Source: Trichomonas vaginalis G3 | Lineage: Eukaryota; Parabasalia; Trichomonadida; Trichomonadidae | Length of the DNA stretch: 64,000 nucleotides | Assembly: GCF_026262505.1 (NCBI RefSeq) | Contig: NC_067207.1 | Span: 32,394,082-32,458,081 of the forward strand | Reading direction: 5' to 3' | Position numbers and translations under genes: made by a program | The notes under the pieces: model-generated | Seen by the model: only the letters and a program-made list of their open reading frames with translations | Databases searched by the model: none | What the model was told of the DNA's origin: nothing | In this document: piece after piece, positions 1 to 10,250 of the stretch | Layout of the letters: each line of letters begins with the position of its first letter | Numbering within the stretch: the first letter of the stretch is position 1

Positions 1-300
1 TAGTCTGCGAGGTACTGATTCTATCCATGTACCTCGCAGACCATAGTTCTCAGCCAAAATGGCTGAAAATTGCTCACAATTGTTGAAATTGTGAGCAATT
101 TTTAGCCGTTTTGGCTAAGAATTGGAGGGTGTGAGTACTATAGCATGTAATAGTATATCACACCCTCCAATTCTTCCTATGGCGCCGAAAATTTTTGGTG
201 AAATGCGACGACATTTCACCAAAAATTTTCGGCGCCATATAGAGAACTATAGTCTGCGAGGTACTGATTCTATCCATGTACCTCGCAGACCATAGTTCTC
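1..300. repeat. cluster of five perfect hairpins
   Basis: Five hairpins lie end to end, each with a different stem: about 3-39 (stem GTCTGCGAGGTAC), 68-104 (AATTGCTCACAATT), 120-174 (AATTGGAGGGTGTGA), 179-238 (a long stem starting ATGGCGCCGAAAATTTTT) and 252-290 (identical to the first). Loops are short. Such serial foldbacks suggest stacked insertions of small inverted-repeat elements or a complex subterminal region. No coding capacity is seen. Confidence 0.85.
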
Positions 301-2303
301 AGCCAAAATGCCTCTAAAATTTGTATACCTATAAACTCAAACTTCAATATATTCAATTTTATTTTTATAATTAATTTAAATATATCCATATAATTCTAAT
401 GTTTTCTTTTAATTTAAAAAATAATAATAATAATTAAAAATAAAAATAAAAATAAACTTTTCTATAATATTTATAAAGCTGATTTGATATATAACACATT
501 TAGCTTAACAAAATAACTTAGAAAAATTGCCGCGCAAAATAATAGTGAGTGTCACTTTTTGTCACTTTTTCTAGTGATGCATTTTGGTACGGAACATTTT
601 TTTTAAATTGTATATACTTGTATGTTTATTCGAAATGCACTGAGGTGGCCAGCCTCAGTGGATAGGTGTTTTTGTATTCATTCTTTGTTTTGCACGATTT
701 TGTAATTTGATTTTGTTTTCGCATTTAACTTTGTTATGTATTGTATTGATTAGTGATACTATCCTATGTATTTCCAACTAGAATATGGTTGGCCAGACCA
801 TATTAGGACCATACATAGGATATGCATCAACTAATTTTAAACCAATTGTGAATTCCATTGAAGGCCATTCAATGGAATCCACAATTGGTTTAAGTGTTGC
901 AGTAAGCAACACTACAATTAAAGAAATGAAGTGTTTTAAACAAGAATAAATATGATTTTATTCATTAAGATTGAAAGGATAATAATTCAGAAATTTTGAA
1001 AGAAAGACGGCTTTTTTTAATTGAGTGATCTGAAATATAATCAATAAATATTATCAAATTAAAATAAATAAGAGAATTATATAAAAATGCGTTTTGATTT
1101 TGAATAAGAATTCAAAAAATGGTTAAAAGTAAATTGTGGTTGAGTAGTGATCCAACTGCTCTACCTTAGAGTATTTCTCCTTTGATTAAGGGTGCACCCG
1201 TATGTACGTTTATTTGAGAGGAGGAGGATTACCCTCTCAATTTTGAGGGATTCGTTAGTTTATTTTCTCGATGAATATGCAATAAAATTTGATTTTTACC
1301 TTATCAATATACTTCATATAATATACACATGTTCATGTAAAAACTTTTTTCCAAAATCCTCATGAATTAATGGATTTTTGAATTTTAAGAATTTTTTTCG
1401 AATTTTTTCGAAAAAAAAATATTTTCAGAACAGCCTTAACGGCTAAGATTTAGGAACAATGTTAAGTATCAAAAAGAAAGGAGGTCTGATATAGACAACA
1501 TATATCGTTGAAGGTTGAAAAAATCTCTAATATTTGAGCCCAAAATTTCAAATTTTAATTTTTTGAAAAAAGAGGCCACCCGTATGTACGTTTATTTGAG
1601 AGGAGGAGGATTATATTTTTGACAGGGTGAAACATTGGGAATTTCTCGCATATGTTCATTAATGAGCAAATACTATACCTTTTGCGAATAAAGAATTTTT
1701 TCATAAAAAAATTTTAGGAATTAGCATATCGGCGTTTTGCGACATTGCCAAACGCCAGATTTTAACCCGACATATGAGCATAAGCTCGTATATTGGAATA
1801 AACTCGACTTATTCCATATTAAATTTATTATAATAATAAGGCACTTAATGTGCAAATCTAATTGAATTAGAAAATACACATTAAGTGCCTTTTATTGGAA
1901 TATGTAATACCACATATGGAATATGAAATATGATTTGCGGAATACCACATATAGAATATGTAATCAAAATACAAAGATATTTTATATTGTTCCGTACCGA
2001 AATGCATCACTAGAAAAAGTGACAAAAAAGTGACACTCACTATTATTTTGCGCGGCAATTTTTCTAAGTTATTTTGTTAAGCTAAATGTGTTATATATCA
2101 AATCAGCTTTATAAATATTATAGAAAAGTTTATTTTTATTTTTATTTTTAATTATTATTATTATTTTTTAAATTAAAAGAAAACATTAGAATTATATGGA
2201 TATATTTAAATTAATTATAAAAATAAAATTGAATATATTGAAGTTTGAGTTTATAGGTATACAAATTTTAGAGGCATTTTGGCTGAGAACTATGGTCTGC
2301 GAG
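282..2303. mobile_element. 2.0-kb non-autonomous foldback element, ~317-bp inverted ends
   Basis: The left end (282 to about 598) starts CTCGCAGACCATAGTTC and is matched by the reverse complement at about 1988-2303. The interior has more hairpins, at about 750-825 (around ACTATCCTATGTA), 839-892 (around ACCAATTGTG) and 1840-1892 (around GGCACTTAATGTG), plus one copy of the 450-bp repeat at 1187-1640. No transposase frame is present, so this is a MITE-like or foldback element. Its superfamily cannot be told because the flanking target duplication is hidden in other repeats. Confidence 0.65.
1187..1640 (+). repeat. 450-bp repeat family, copy 1
   Basis: The segment starts AAGGGTGCACCCGTATG. It contains a ~36-bp sequence (core TTTATTTGAGAGGAGGAGG) twice in direct orientation, about 380 bp apart, at about 1196 and 1576. 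A near-identical reverse-complement copy lies at 4201-4652, and a more diverged relative appears at about 19260-19735. The paired direct repeats may mean the sequence is a unit of a longer 380-bp satellite. No gene is seen in it. Confidence 0.7.
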
Positions 2304-2449
2304 GGAGAAAGGGACAGACTAGCCCATTGTCACTTTTTAATTTAGCAAATGAACGCTTATGGAGTGGAGTTTTTGGGTAAATCTGATTTGCTTATAAATG
2401 AAATAAAATCAAAAGAAACCATATTGGCATTATATTATGCAAAAATAAA

Positions 2450-2655
2450 TGATCTTACTTAGTACTTTTAAAGTTAATTTCAGAAAAAATTTGACACAAT
2501 GGTATCCGGCACATACAAGTGGTGTACAACCAAAATATAAGTTGGTTTAAACATATATTGCTATATCTCATGATCTTACTTAGTACTTTTAAAGTTAATT
2601 TCAGAAAAAATTTGACACAATGGTATCCGGCACATACAAGTGGTGTACAACCAAA
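2450..2655 (+). repeat. 85-bp direct duplication
   Basis: Positions 2450-2534 recur at 2571-2655 with no difference seen by eye, separated by 36 bp. The duplication covers the start of the possible 135-residue frame, so part of its N-terminal sequence (around KVNFRKNLTQWYPAH) is also encoded just upstream. Confidence 0.8.
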
Positions 2656-2926
2656 TCTTCGACTCGATGAACTTGTCATCGAGTTATATTCCAGTGTTGT
2701 TCCTTCATTCCTGATTAAGTTGCAAATTAAAGGTCTGGATTCAGAGAGAAGTGTTAAAGTTATCAAAAAAGTCACAAGAGATTTCGAAGAAATGACACAA
2801 TTTAAAAAAGTCGAATGCATCAGTATGCTTGAAGCTGTTCAGAAAGGTCTGAAAAATGATACACTTGATCCCAACATTGTTTACTCAACATTAAAAATAT
2901 TATTGCAAAGAAAACATTTGATTTAA
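2519..2926 (+). CDS. possible 135-aa protein of a small mobile element
   Basis: I do not recognise this protein. It is an open frame inside the GGGACA-ended element, with a hydrophobic first 25 residues and then a mixed, helix-prone region with ordinary composition (around RLDELVIELYSSV and VKVIKKVTRDFEEMTQ). The 85-bp duplication runs through its 5' end, so the true start may lie at a later codon. No transposase catalytic pattern is visible. It could be a fragment of a captured host gene or a remnant of the element's own protein. It may also not be expressed, as no TCATT-type initiator sits just before its ATG. Confidence 0.35.
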   Translation: MVYNQNISWFKHILLYLMILLSTFKVNFRKNLTQWYPAHTSGVQPNLRLDELVIELYSSVVPSFLIKLQIKGLDSERSVKVIKKVTRDFEEMTQFKKVECISMLEAVQKGLKNDTLDPNIVYSTLKILLQRKHLI

Positions 2927-3439
2927 TAAACATTTAATTTATTATAATTAATTTTTTATTACAGTATAGTAAAAAATGCTATAAATAAATTATTATATTT
3001 TATTAAAATGTGACTTTTAATAGTAAGTGAATAAAATAAATCAGGAATTGGGAAAGAAATAAGGTTAATTAAAAATAATGAAAATTACAAGTTTAAGGTT
3101 AATGAAAAGTGACAATGGGCGAGTTTGTCCCCCACTCGTCTGCGAGGTACATGGATAGAATCAGTACCTCGCAGACTATAGTTCTCTATATGGCGCCCAA
3201 AAAAAATTGATGATTGTTTTTGATCAAATCTCATCCATATTATTCGAGAGGGGCACAAACTTACCCAGTGAGGTGAAGTGAAAAGTGACAGGTTTGCATG
3301 TCAGAAATGTAAAGTGTCGGATTTGAAACAAAAAATGGATTAATTTATTATTATATGATAGAGAGATTTGGTAAGTTACTATCAAATTTGTAAGTCAGGG
3401 GGAAAAAAATAAGAAAGAAAAAAAAATTAAAAAATAAAA

Positions 3440-3534
3440 AGCCACTCGCTTCGCTCGCGGTTGACAAAAAGAACAGATTCGAAAAAAGATTGTATGAAAT
3501 TACGAAACTAAGCCGCGAGCGAAGCGAGCGGCTT
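3440..3534. repeat. GC-rich inverted repeat
   Basis: The sequence around CGCTTCGCTCGCGG (about 3440-3462) returns inverted at about 3510-3534. The stem is about 22 bp with a ~47-bp loop, and is unusually GC-rich for this AT-rich surrounding. Confidence 0.75.
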
Positions 3535-3588
3535 AAGTAAACAACATATTTCAGATTATCGATACTAAAAATTTTTTTATTTTATTAC

Positions 3589-4718
3589 ATTTTTTTTTGC
3601 ATTTTTTTAAGGGTGCACATGAGAGGATCATGTAAACTTCAGAATTTAGAACCTTATTTTTAGGCATTATCTTGGCTACCTATTTAGGCTCGAAAAGCAA
3701 AAAATATCAAAAAATACAACTTGAGTCCATTATAACCCTTTCATGGAGGTAGTTTTTATTCGCTAGTATTTTCCCTTTGAATCTCTTTACAATTCGAAAT
3801 CAAATTCAAACCTCAGTAGAAGAAAGGAAGAATCGACTTACTACGGTTGTAATACGAATAAATACATATATTTAATTATTTTTATTTACATAATAATTGT
3901 TTGAAGCTCATATTCCATCAAATTTTTAAATAAAAACATTAAAATGTTGAAAATGTTCATATATTTTAATAGGGTTTTGGCACTTTATTGAGGAATTACG
4001 ACATACATAGTCGAACTGAACTTGACATTTTGAAATTTAAATTATTTATCAAAATTAAAATTTAACTTGAAATTTATAATTATGTAGTCATATTTTGCAT
4101 AATTCTAAGTAGATTTTGTAAAAAATCAAGAAAGAAAAATTTTAACGTGCTTTATTTTTTCTTTTTTATAATAATACATATTATTATATAATTAACATAT
4201 TCCCAATGTTTCACCCTTTCAAAAATATAATCCTCCTCTCAAATAAACGTACATACGGGTGGCCTCTTTTTTCAAAAAATTAAAATTTGAAATTTTGGGC
4301 TCAAATATTAGAGATTTTTTCAACCTTCAACGATATATGTTGTCTATATCAGACCTCCTTTCTTTTTGATACTTAACATTGTTCCTAAATCTTAGCCGTT
4401 AAGGCTGTTCTGAAAATATTTTTTTTTCGAAAAAATTCGAAAAAAATTCTTAAAATTCAAAAATCCATTAATTCATGAGGATTTTGGAAAAAAGTTTTTA
4501 CATGAACATGTGTATATTATATGAAGTATATTGATAAGGTAAAAATCAAATTTTATTGCATATTCATCGAGAAAATAAACTAACGAATCCCTCAAAATTG
4601 AGAGGGTAATCCTCCTCCTCTCAAATAAACGTACATACGGGTGCACCCTTAAGAAGCTAAATTCTGAAGTTTACATGATCCTCTCGTGTGCACCCTTAAA
4701 AAAATGCAAAAAAAAATT
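3589..4718. mobile_element. 1.1-kb foldback element, ~60-bp inverted ends
   Basis: The left end at about 3589-3648 (core TAAGGGTGCACATGAGAGG) is matched inverted at about 4658-4718. The interior is AT-rich, lacks a gene and contains the second copy of the 450-bp repeat at 4201-4652. At 4086-4144 there is a ~58-bp stretch that recurs inverted at about 19674-19731, immediately left of the large Polinton. Confidence 0.6.
4201..4652 (-). repeat. 450-bp repeat family, copy 2 (inverted)
   Basis: This is the reverse complement of 1187-1640, with only scattered differences seen by eye. It includes both copies of the ~36-bp direct repeat. The two copies form a large inverted pair spaced by 2.6 kb. 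Confidence 0.75.
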
Positions 4719-4854
4719 GAATACTTTACTGGCTGGGCAAATTTGTCGCCGCCCCATATTATTCTATTAATGTTAATTATATTTTATCATTTATATTTTT
4801 TAAATAATAAACACAAAATCCACTAATTTAAAATTGGCGCCAAATGTCACTTTT

Positions 4855-5510
4855 GCTAGGGAACAGGACAAATTTGCCACACGGCACTTTTTTAAAAAAA
4901 TTAATGGAGCGGAGCGATAATCTGCTGCAGGAGCCCCAAGGCTCCCAATCATTACGAAAGGGAGCCTCAGGGCTCCTGAGAATCCATCAGCAGAGGCCTT
5001 TTCATTTGGCCTCTGCTGATCAAAGATTCGGCGAAGCCATTCTTCGTCTCAGGAGCCCCAAGGCTCCCAATCATTACGAAAGGGAGCCTCAGGGCTCCTG
5101 AGAAACCTCTTTGAGAAGGTTTTCTTAAAGAAAACCTTCTCAAAGATGATTGTCAGCATTCACTCAAAATCTACCAAGAGTTTCAAAGTTTCAAATCTAT
5201 CTGAAATGAAGCTTTGAATCTCTTGTATATCGAATTGTAGAGGTACCTTTTCAAAATGTCTTCTATTGATTAAATTTAATCAGTAAAAGTCATTTTGAAA
5301 AGGTACATCTCTATAATTGCTATTGAGCATTCACTCTTGGAACCTTGGAGCTCTTGTGTAGTGCATGAAAACTCCAAGATTCTAGCATAAAACATATATC
5401 ATAGACATAATTTCTTCAAATATAATTTAAGGTTATTTTTAAAAATTAGAAAAGCGTAATTTAAGGTTATTGAAAAATGACACTTGGCAAATATGTCCCG
5501 CACTCATTTC
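4855..5510. mobile_element. small element packed with serial hairpins
   Basis: The ends resemble the GGGACA family: GGACAAATTTGCC at 4866 and, reverse-complemented, GGGACATATTTGCC near 5509. Inside are at least six hairpins with different stems. They lie at 4928-4978 (AGGAGCCCCAAGGCTCCC stem, repeated exactly at about 5053-5101), 4986-5020 (ATCAGCAGAGGCC), 5109-5145 (CTTTGAGAAGGTTTTC), 5173-5224, 5239-5313 (AGGTACCTTTTCAAAATG) and 5336-5383. No gene is supported. The pattern is like that at 1-300 but with different stems. Confidence 0.65.
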
Positions 5511-5514
5511 GAGT

Positions 5515-5650
5515 TTAAAATGATATATACTAGAATATATAGATATGATTAAATTGTATGAAAGATTTTAAACGTTTTTTAATTCTTCACAGTTTCTTAA
5601 TTTCAAGTTTAAAATGATATATATTAGGATATCTAGATATGATTAAATTG
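5515..5650 (+). repeat. imperfect tandem duplication, ~89-bp period
   Basis: The stretch starting AGTTTAAAATGATATATA near 5515 recurs near 5604 with a few changes. It lies just upstream of the transposase-USP gene. It may be part of that element's subterminal region or promoter DNA. Confidence 0.6.
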
Positions 5651-5722
5651 ATTGGGTTTCATTATTTATTAATTTTGAACTCTATTTCAAATTTGATAAG
5701 ATTTTTATATCTTTTAATCACT

Positions 5723-5727
5723 TCATT
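5723..5727 (+). promoter_or_regulatory. Inr-type initiator TCATT
   Basis: TCATT matches the Trichomonas initiator pattern TCA(+1)-pyrimidine-T/A. Its A lies 10 nt before the ATG at 5735, the very short leader typical of this lineage. It supports 5735, rather than the in-frame ATG at 5639, as the start. Confidence 0.55.
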
Positions 5728-5734
5728 TATCAAC

Positions 5735-7729
5735 ATGGATGAACCATGCGATGAAGATATCATCACCAAGATAAAAGAATCCAGAAGGGCGAGCATTGTT
5801 GTTACTGTTACACCTGAGAATTCCGACACAGATGAAGAGCCATTAAATGAAGAAGAGGCAAAAGAGATGACATTGACCAATCCAATGCCCAGGTTCTCGA
5901 TTTCAATATTCATCAGGATGCATCCAAAGCTCCAGCTCCGATCATTGTGCAACTTCACATATGAACAATTGGAATACCTCGCTGACATTATTGAATCCAA
6001 CTGTGGAAGGGCCAGAAGAGGAAGGAAGGTCAAATTTTCAACAATCGAGTCTCTCTTCCTCACGCTCACATATTACTGCACATACTTGCCCTATTCAGCA
6101 TTATGTCCGTTGCTACATATTTCCCAGTCATGCTATTCCAAATTAGTTACAAGAACTACCAATGTTGCATTTCCAATCTTTGCGAGCTATTTTCTTCCCA
6201 ATCACTGTCCACCGTTAACTTCAATGAAGAACAAATTTACAAACTTCCCTGATGCTGTTGCAGCTGTAGACAGCACTACAATTCCTTTCAACATTCCTTC
6301 GGTAAAGGAAGAGAGGCTTTATAGTTGGGATGAAAAAAACCACTGCAACGGTATTAAGCTCCAAGTCCTCGTGTCACCAGATGGAAAAGCCATACATCAA
6401 AACGTTGAGTTTATGGCTGCAGTCCATGACAAGAAGATTTTCGATTTGTCAAAAGTCTCGGATTTTTTGACAGTAAAGCGAGGATTTGATGATTACCAAT
6501 ATCCTGTACTTGCCGACCGGGGCTATATTGGAATCCAGAAATATCACCTTACTGCCGTGGTGATGAAGAGAAGCCACGAAGAAGCAGACGTTGAACGCAA
6601 CAACGCCATTGCCCAAGACAGGCAGATTGTCGAGCGTTTCTTTGCACGTTTCAAGTCATGCTGGTCCTGCATGAAAAATGGTTTTCGAGGTGAGCGCACA
6701 TCACTTCCTCTGATCATATCAGGTTTAGTCGGTTTGACAAATTATAACATTGATGGATCACCCCTGAATGATAATGAAGAGTTACTCCTTTTCGAAGATT
6801 TTACACCAACAAAGGTTCTTCCTTCAAGCGATACCGTCGCTGCTGTTGTTGCACCCTCCATGAAACCATCAAAGCGGAACATCATTGCTGTCGCTCATCA
6901 AGCTGTCGATATCATACAGTCATCACAAGAGGCGAACTACCTTTACCCAATTAAAGGTGGTATTGTTGGTCTTCATAATATGGGAAATACGTGTCATTTG
7001 AACGTATGTTTACAGGTTCTGTTCTACATATCCGAAGTGAGAACAGAAGTTTTGAAGGTTGCCAATCAGTCCTCTCCCATCGTAACAGAGATGTCAAGTA
7101 TCTTTACAAATTTGAATTCATTGAAGTCCAAAGGATTAGTCTTCGTTCCCCATGAACTTGCCACATTACTTGGGAACTCAACATATGAGGCACAAGATTG
7201 TGATGACACGATGACAAGATTGATCACAGATCTCGCAGAGCAAATACCAGGAATCGGTCAACTCTTCCGAATCACTTACCGTGATAGTGCCAACGAACAA
7301 ACAAATTGCTACTCGATTCACACCAGAATTGGAGAACCAGATCTCGATCATGCCATTCAATATCATTTGTCAACTACAAGGAACACATCATGGCCACAAT
7401 TCTTGACTTTCGACATTCAGAGAGAGTGGCAGAATGATTCGATTCATCAAGTCATCTTTGACTTCCCGAAAAAGTTGACACTCCCAACAGTCGAAAGGCA
7501 AAGATATCAATTGATTGCAATTGTTGCCTATTGCAATTTTCATTACGTGGTCTTTTTGCAAAAAAGTGCATATTGGATCATGGTCAATGATGAAGTCGCA
7601 TACTCTGTTCCATCAACAGATATCAATGCATTGAAGGGATGCTCAACTGCTGAGATGCCACCTTTATGGTACAAGACTCTCGAACACAAATGGCTCGCAA
7701 AGATGCTCATTTATCGAATGGTTCAATGA
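5735..7729 (+). CDS. DDE transposase fused to ubiquitin-specific protease
   Basis: This is a 664-residue protein in one open frame. The first half is a PIF/Harbinger-like (DDE_Tnp_4 type) transposase. A helix-turn-helix region lies around residues 75-160 (CPLLHISQSCYSKLV). The catalytic Asp is in AVDSTTIPF, the second Asp in VLADRGYIGIQ and the Glu in DRQIVERFFARFK. The second half has the signatures of a C19 ubiquitin-specific protease. The Cys box is GLHNMGNTCHLN with Cys near residue 420, the His box is FHYVVFLQ with His near residue 603, and WIMVNDEV follows. The distance between boxes is short for the family, so this is a minimal USP domain. The ATG at 5735 is preferred because of the initiator just upstream; the in-frame ATG at 5639 would add 32 hydrophobic residues. 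Terminal inverted repeats of this element were not found. Both active sites look complete. The role of the protease is inferred: it might remove ubiquitin from the transposase or a partner. Confidence 0.85.
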   Translation: MDEPCDEDIITKIKESRRASIVVTVTPENSDTDEEPLNEEEAKEMTLTNPMPRFSISIFIRMHPKLQLRSLCNFTYEQLEYLADIIESNCGRARRGRKVKFSTIESLFLTLTYYCTYLPYSALCPLLHISQSCYSKLVTRTTNVAFPIFASYFLPNHCPPLTSMKNKFTNFPDAVAAVDSTTIPFNIPSVKEERLYSWDEKNHCNGIKLQVLVSPDGKAIHQNVEFMAAVHDKKIFDLSKVSDFLTVKRGFDDYQYPVLADRGYIGIQKYHLTAVVMKRSHEEADVERNNAIAQDRQIVERFFARFKSCWSCMKNGFRGERTSLPLIISGLVGLTNYNIDGSPLNDNEELLLFEDFTPTKVLPSSDTVAAVVAPSMKPSKRNIIAVAHQAVDIIQSSQEANYLYPIKGGIVGLHNMGNTCHLNVCLQVLFYISEVRTEVLKVANQSSPIVTEMSSIFTNLNSLKSKGLVFVPHELATLLGNSTYEAQDCDDTMTRLITDLAEQIPGIGQLFRITYRDSANEQTNCYSIHTRIGEPDLDHAIQYHLSTTRNTSWPQFLTFDIQREWQNDSIHQVIFDFPKKLTLPTVERQRYQLIAIVAYCNFHYVVFLQKSAYWIMVNDEVAYSVPSTDINALKGCSTAEMPPLWYKTLEHKWLAKMLIYRMVQ

Positions 7730-8074
7730 AGAAAATCCATAACATTCTCCTAAGATTTTTTTTAATTTATCTCAATTAAAAATTTTATTATTACATAAAT
7801 TAATTTTGTAAACTATTTTTGAATAGTTTACAATGTATCCTAATGGGACCCATATGCGGGTTCAATTTCTGGTTTATCATCTAGATATATTATGAAAGCC
7901 ACTCAAAGGGTGATTGATTTTAGGATGTTCTTAGAAGATTTTCTGAGTCCAATTTCCTTTCAGAATATGATACTAAAAGAGACTTACTTTTAAAAAGCTT
8001 TGTAATTTATACTACACGATAAATTTTATAAATTTTTACAAAAATTTTTATCGAATTCCACACTTATTGAATAA
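7730..8074. other. intergenic stretch between convergent genes
   Basis: These 345 AT-rich bases separate the convergent 3' ends of the two transposase-USP genes. No gene or strong repeat is seen. The end of the first element and the end of the second must lie somewhere here, but matching inverted repeats were not recognised. Confidence 0.5.
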
Positions 8075-10250
8075 TTATTGTACGATACATTGTCTTTGCT
8101 GGTAGACACACAAAAATACTCGTTCTTCTTTTCTTGTGAGCTTATATACAAAATCTGCTCTTACGAAATCTGAATTGAGATCGTTGAAATAATACCATAT
8201 TGAATTTGTTTTTTCATGTATATGGTAAAATGATCTTCCGGATTTGAAATAACGGCGACCAAATCATAATAAAATTCCGGATGTTCGTCAAAACGTAAAG
8301 GTAAATAAAATTGATTTGTATTAACTACGTTTGCGAATAAAATTGGAGGAAAATTATCGATTTGGGTTTCAACTTTACCATCACATACTTCAATTTTGAT
8401 TTGAGCGGGATTTATATAGAATAAACCTTTTATCATACTATTTATATCTATATTATTGACTGGAATTTGACTTAATTTATCAACAAATAGTGAAAGAGCT
8501 TCAATTGGATTTTCCAAAGTTACAAAATCTTCATCCTCTTTTGGTTGGTAATGAGTATCTGAAATAAGGGTGTCTAAGATATGTACAGCTGATGAAATTT
8601 GATCGGTTGGACGATGAATGTAATTTGCGAATATTTGAGCCAGTTGTAAATTTTGGTTTGGATGATCTGGAGTTGAATAGTTTTCTTGTATCATTGATAA
8701 TATGTTTGTGTACTCAATCTTTAAGAATTCATTAAATGTGAATAATTGTATAATAACATTTAAAAAGCAATTTCTGCATAAATTATCGAGTCCAGGATTA
8801 AAAGTTGGGGATTTTGATACAACAAATTTGTTTGTTGGGAAAACAACCAGACCTGAATCAACTGGACAATTTTCAATAACTTTCTGGGCAACTTCGTCAT
8901 CAAGAGGTTCGCGCTCCAAACCCATTGACAAGTAGATTGAAGAATCAATAATCATGCTTGCATTATAATCTTTGATCAAAATTACTGCGTATTTATAATC
9001 TTTTGAAAAACGTACGTACAAATATGGAATGGATAAAACAGCACTTTGGAAATCAACATTATCTAATGCGACATTAGTAATAAAAAAGAACTTTCTTTTC
9101 CAATCTTTAATTGGAATATTTCCAATTAAATCCTTTTTCTTATGTGCAATTTTAATTGTATTTGTTTCTTTTTTAGGAGATTTAAAAGCTTCTGCCCCAG
9201 GTTCAACGTTTGCTTTATGCTTTCTTGCCCACCTAACTGCAATTGCTCGTTTTTTGGTTTTTTTTTTGTGCACGATGATTCCGAACATGTTCTGAGCGGC
9301 TCTCAATTCTTTTGATACGGTTCTGAATTTGTTCGTCATACATTGAAATATCAAATTTGAAAAATTCTGTTCTAAGCAATTCTTTCCACCTTGGTTCGTT
9401 ATAAGCAATGACAACGACAAACATTCTAATGACAAAACCGATTGACCACGATGAAAATTTTGGAATTAATCGGGCCTTGAGTGCATTAATGCTCTCATTA
9501 AAGTTTGTATGAAGACCTTTCCTAATACATCTAAATAAGAAAGCTGTAGCATCAATTGTTTCGCAAATTTCGGAATAATTTTGACGATTTACATACTTTT
9601 TCTTTGTGTCAAGCCATTTTTGTACCTTCTGTTCAATTGTAAGTGTATTGTCTGCAAATATGATTCTAAATTGAGATTCCAAAAAATGCAATTGATCTTT
9701 AAATTTATTAAAAGCATTTTTGATTAAATGATTAGAATCCTTTGTAATTTGAATTGAGGTTTTTGAATGATTTAATGCTGTATTGGTTTTTACATCACCA
9801 TCTGATACAAAAGTATGAATTTTTGGAAAAATGTCAGAATTGATAATAGAATTAAGAGCAGTGATTTCCATCATATTGGCTTCTATATCAGGATCACTAA
9901 TTACAGTTTTATATCCATCAATTTTATATTTTGTTACAATTCGAAAACCACAAATTTTATTAAGTACAATATTTGCCAAACTTGAAAAAGATGAAAAAGC
10001 ATTTCTTCTTCCAGTCCAAGCACAGTCATAAGCTGCTTTCATATCATCAGTTATGTATTTTTGTATGCGATTTAAACAAAATTCTTCAAGTGAAGGACCG
10101 AGAGCAGCTTGTCTCTTATTCAATGTATCAACAGATGGTACTTTCACTCCTGCATATGTTAATATGTCGAAATATTTTTGGATTCCTATTCCGTGAATGT
10201 AGCAATTGAACAAATGCTTGTCTAATTCTTGATCTGGAGATGGATAAAAT
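8075..10250 (-). pseudogene. Mutator/Kolobok-like transposase plus USP domain (3' part of gene)
   Basis: The upstream portion (about 9240-10250) is a DDE transposase of the Mutator-like/Kolobok type. AYDCAWTGRRNAF holds the first Asp, MMEITALNSI is a conserved helix, FVSDGDVKTN holds the second Asp and NFNESINALKAR holds the Glu. The downstream portion is a USP-type protease with Cys box GLDNLCRNCFLN, His box DHFTIYM and, in the next frame, a W..FND motif ending in CVYQQRQCIVQ. Two frame changes are seen, one at a 10-T run near 9257-9266 and one at a 6-base run near 8208-8213. Both lie in homopolymers, so sequencing error, decay or frameshifting are all possible. The domain order is the same as in the gene at 5735-7729, but the transposase family differs. 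Confidence 0.7.

Larger units (their letters stand above)
2311..3131. mobile_element. 0.8-kb element with GGGACA inverted ends
   Basis: The left end reads GGGACAGACTAGCCCATTG and the right end, reverse-complemented, GGGACAAACTCGCCCATTG, both followed by TCACTTTT. Related ends occur at about 4866 and 5509. The interior holds a possible 135-residue frame. The superfamily was not identified, and a clear target-site duplication is not visible against the flanking foldback repeats. Confidence 0.55.
231..3197. repeat. 60-bp inverted pair enclosing nested foldback elements
   Basis: Positions 231-290 (starting GGCGCCATATAGAGAAC and ending in the GTCTGCGAGGTAC hairpin) recur as the reverse complement at 3138-3197. 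They enclose two further elements, 282-2303 and 2311-3131. The pair could be the ends of a host foldback transposon into which the others inserted. No transposase belonging to it was recognised. Confidence 0.6.

Noticed and set aside
1196-1612. The 36-bp direct repeats 380 bp apart looked like short LTRs.
   Set aside because: No primer-binding site, polypurine tract or coding region lies between them, and the unit appears inside DNA foldback elements. A satellite-type origin is simpler.
4844-5101. An 85-codon frame across the hairpin cluster.
   Set aside because: It is generated by the repeated hairpin stems (the same peptide occurs twice) and has no independent support.
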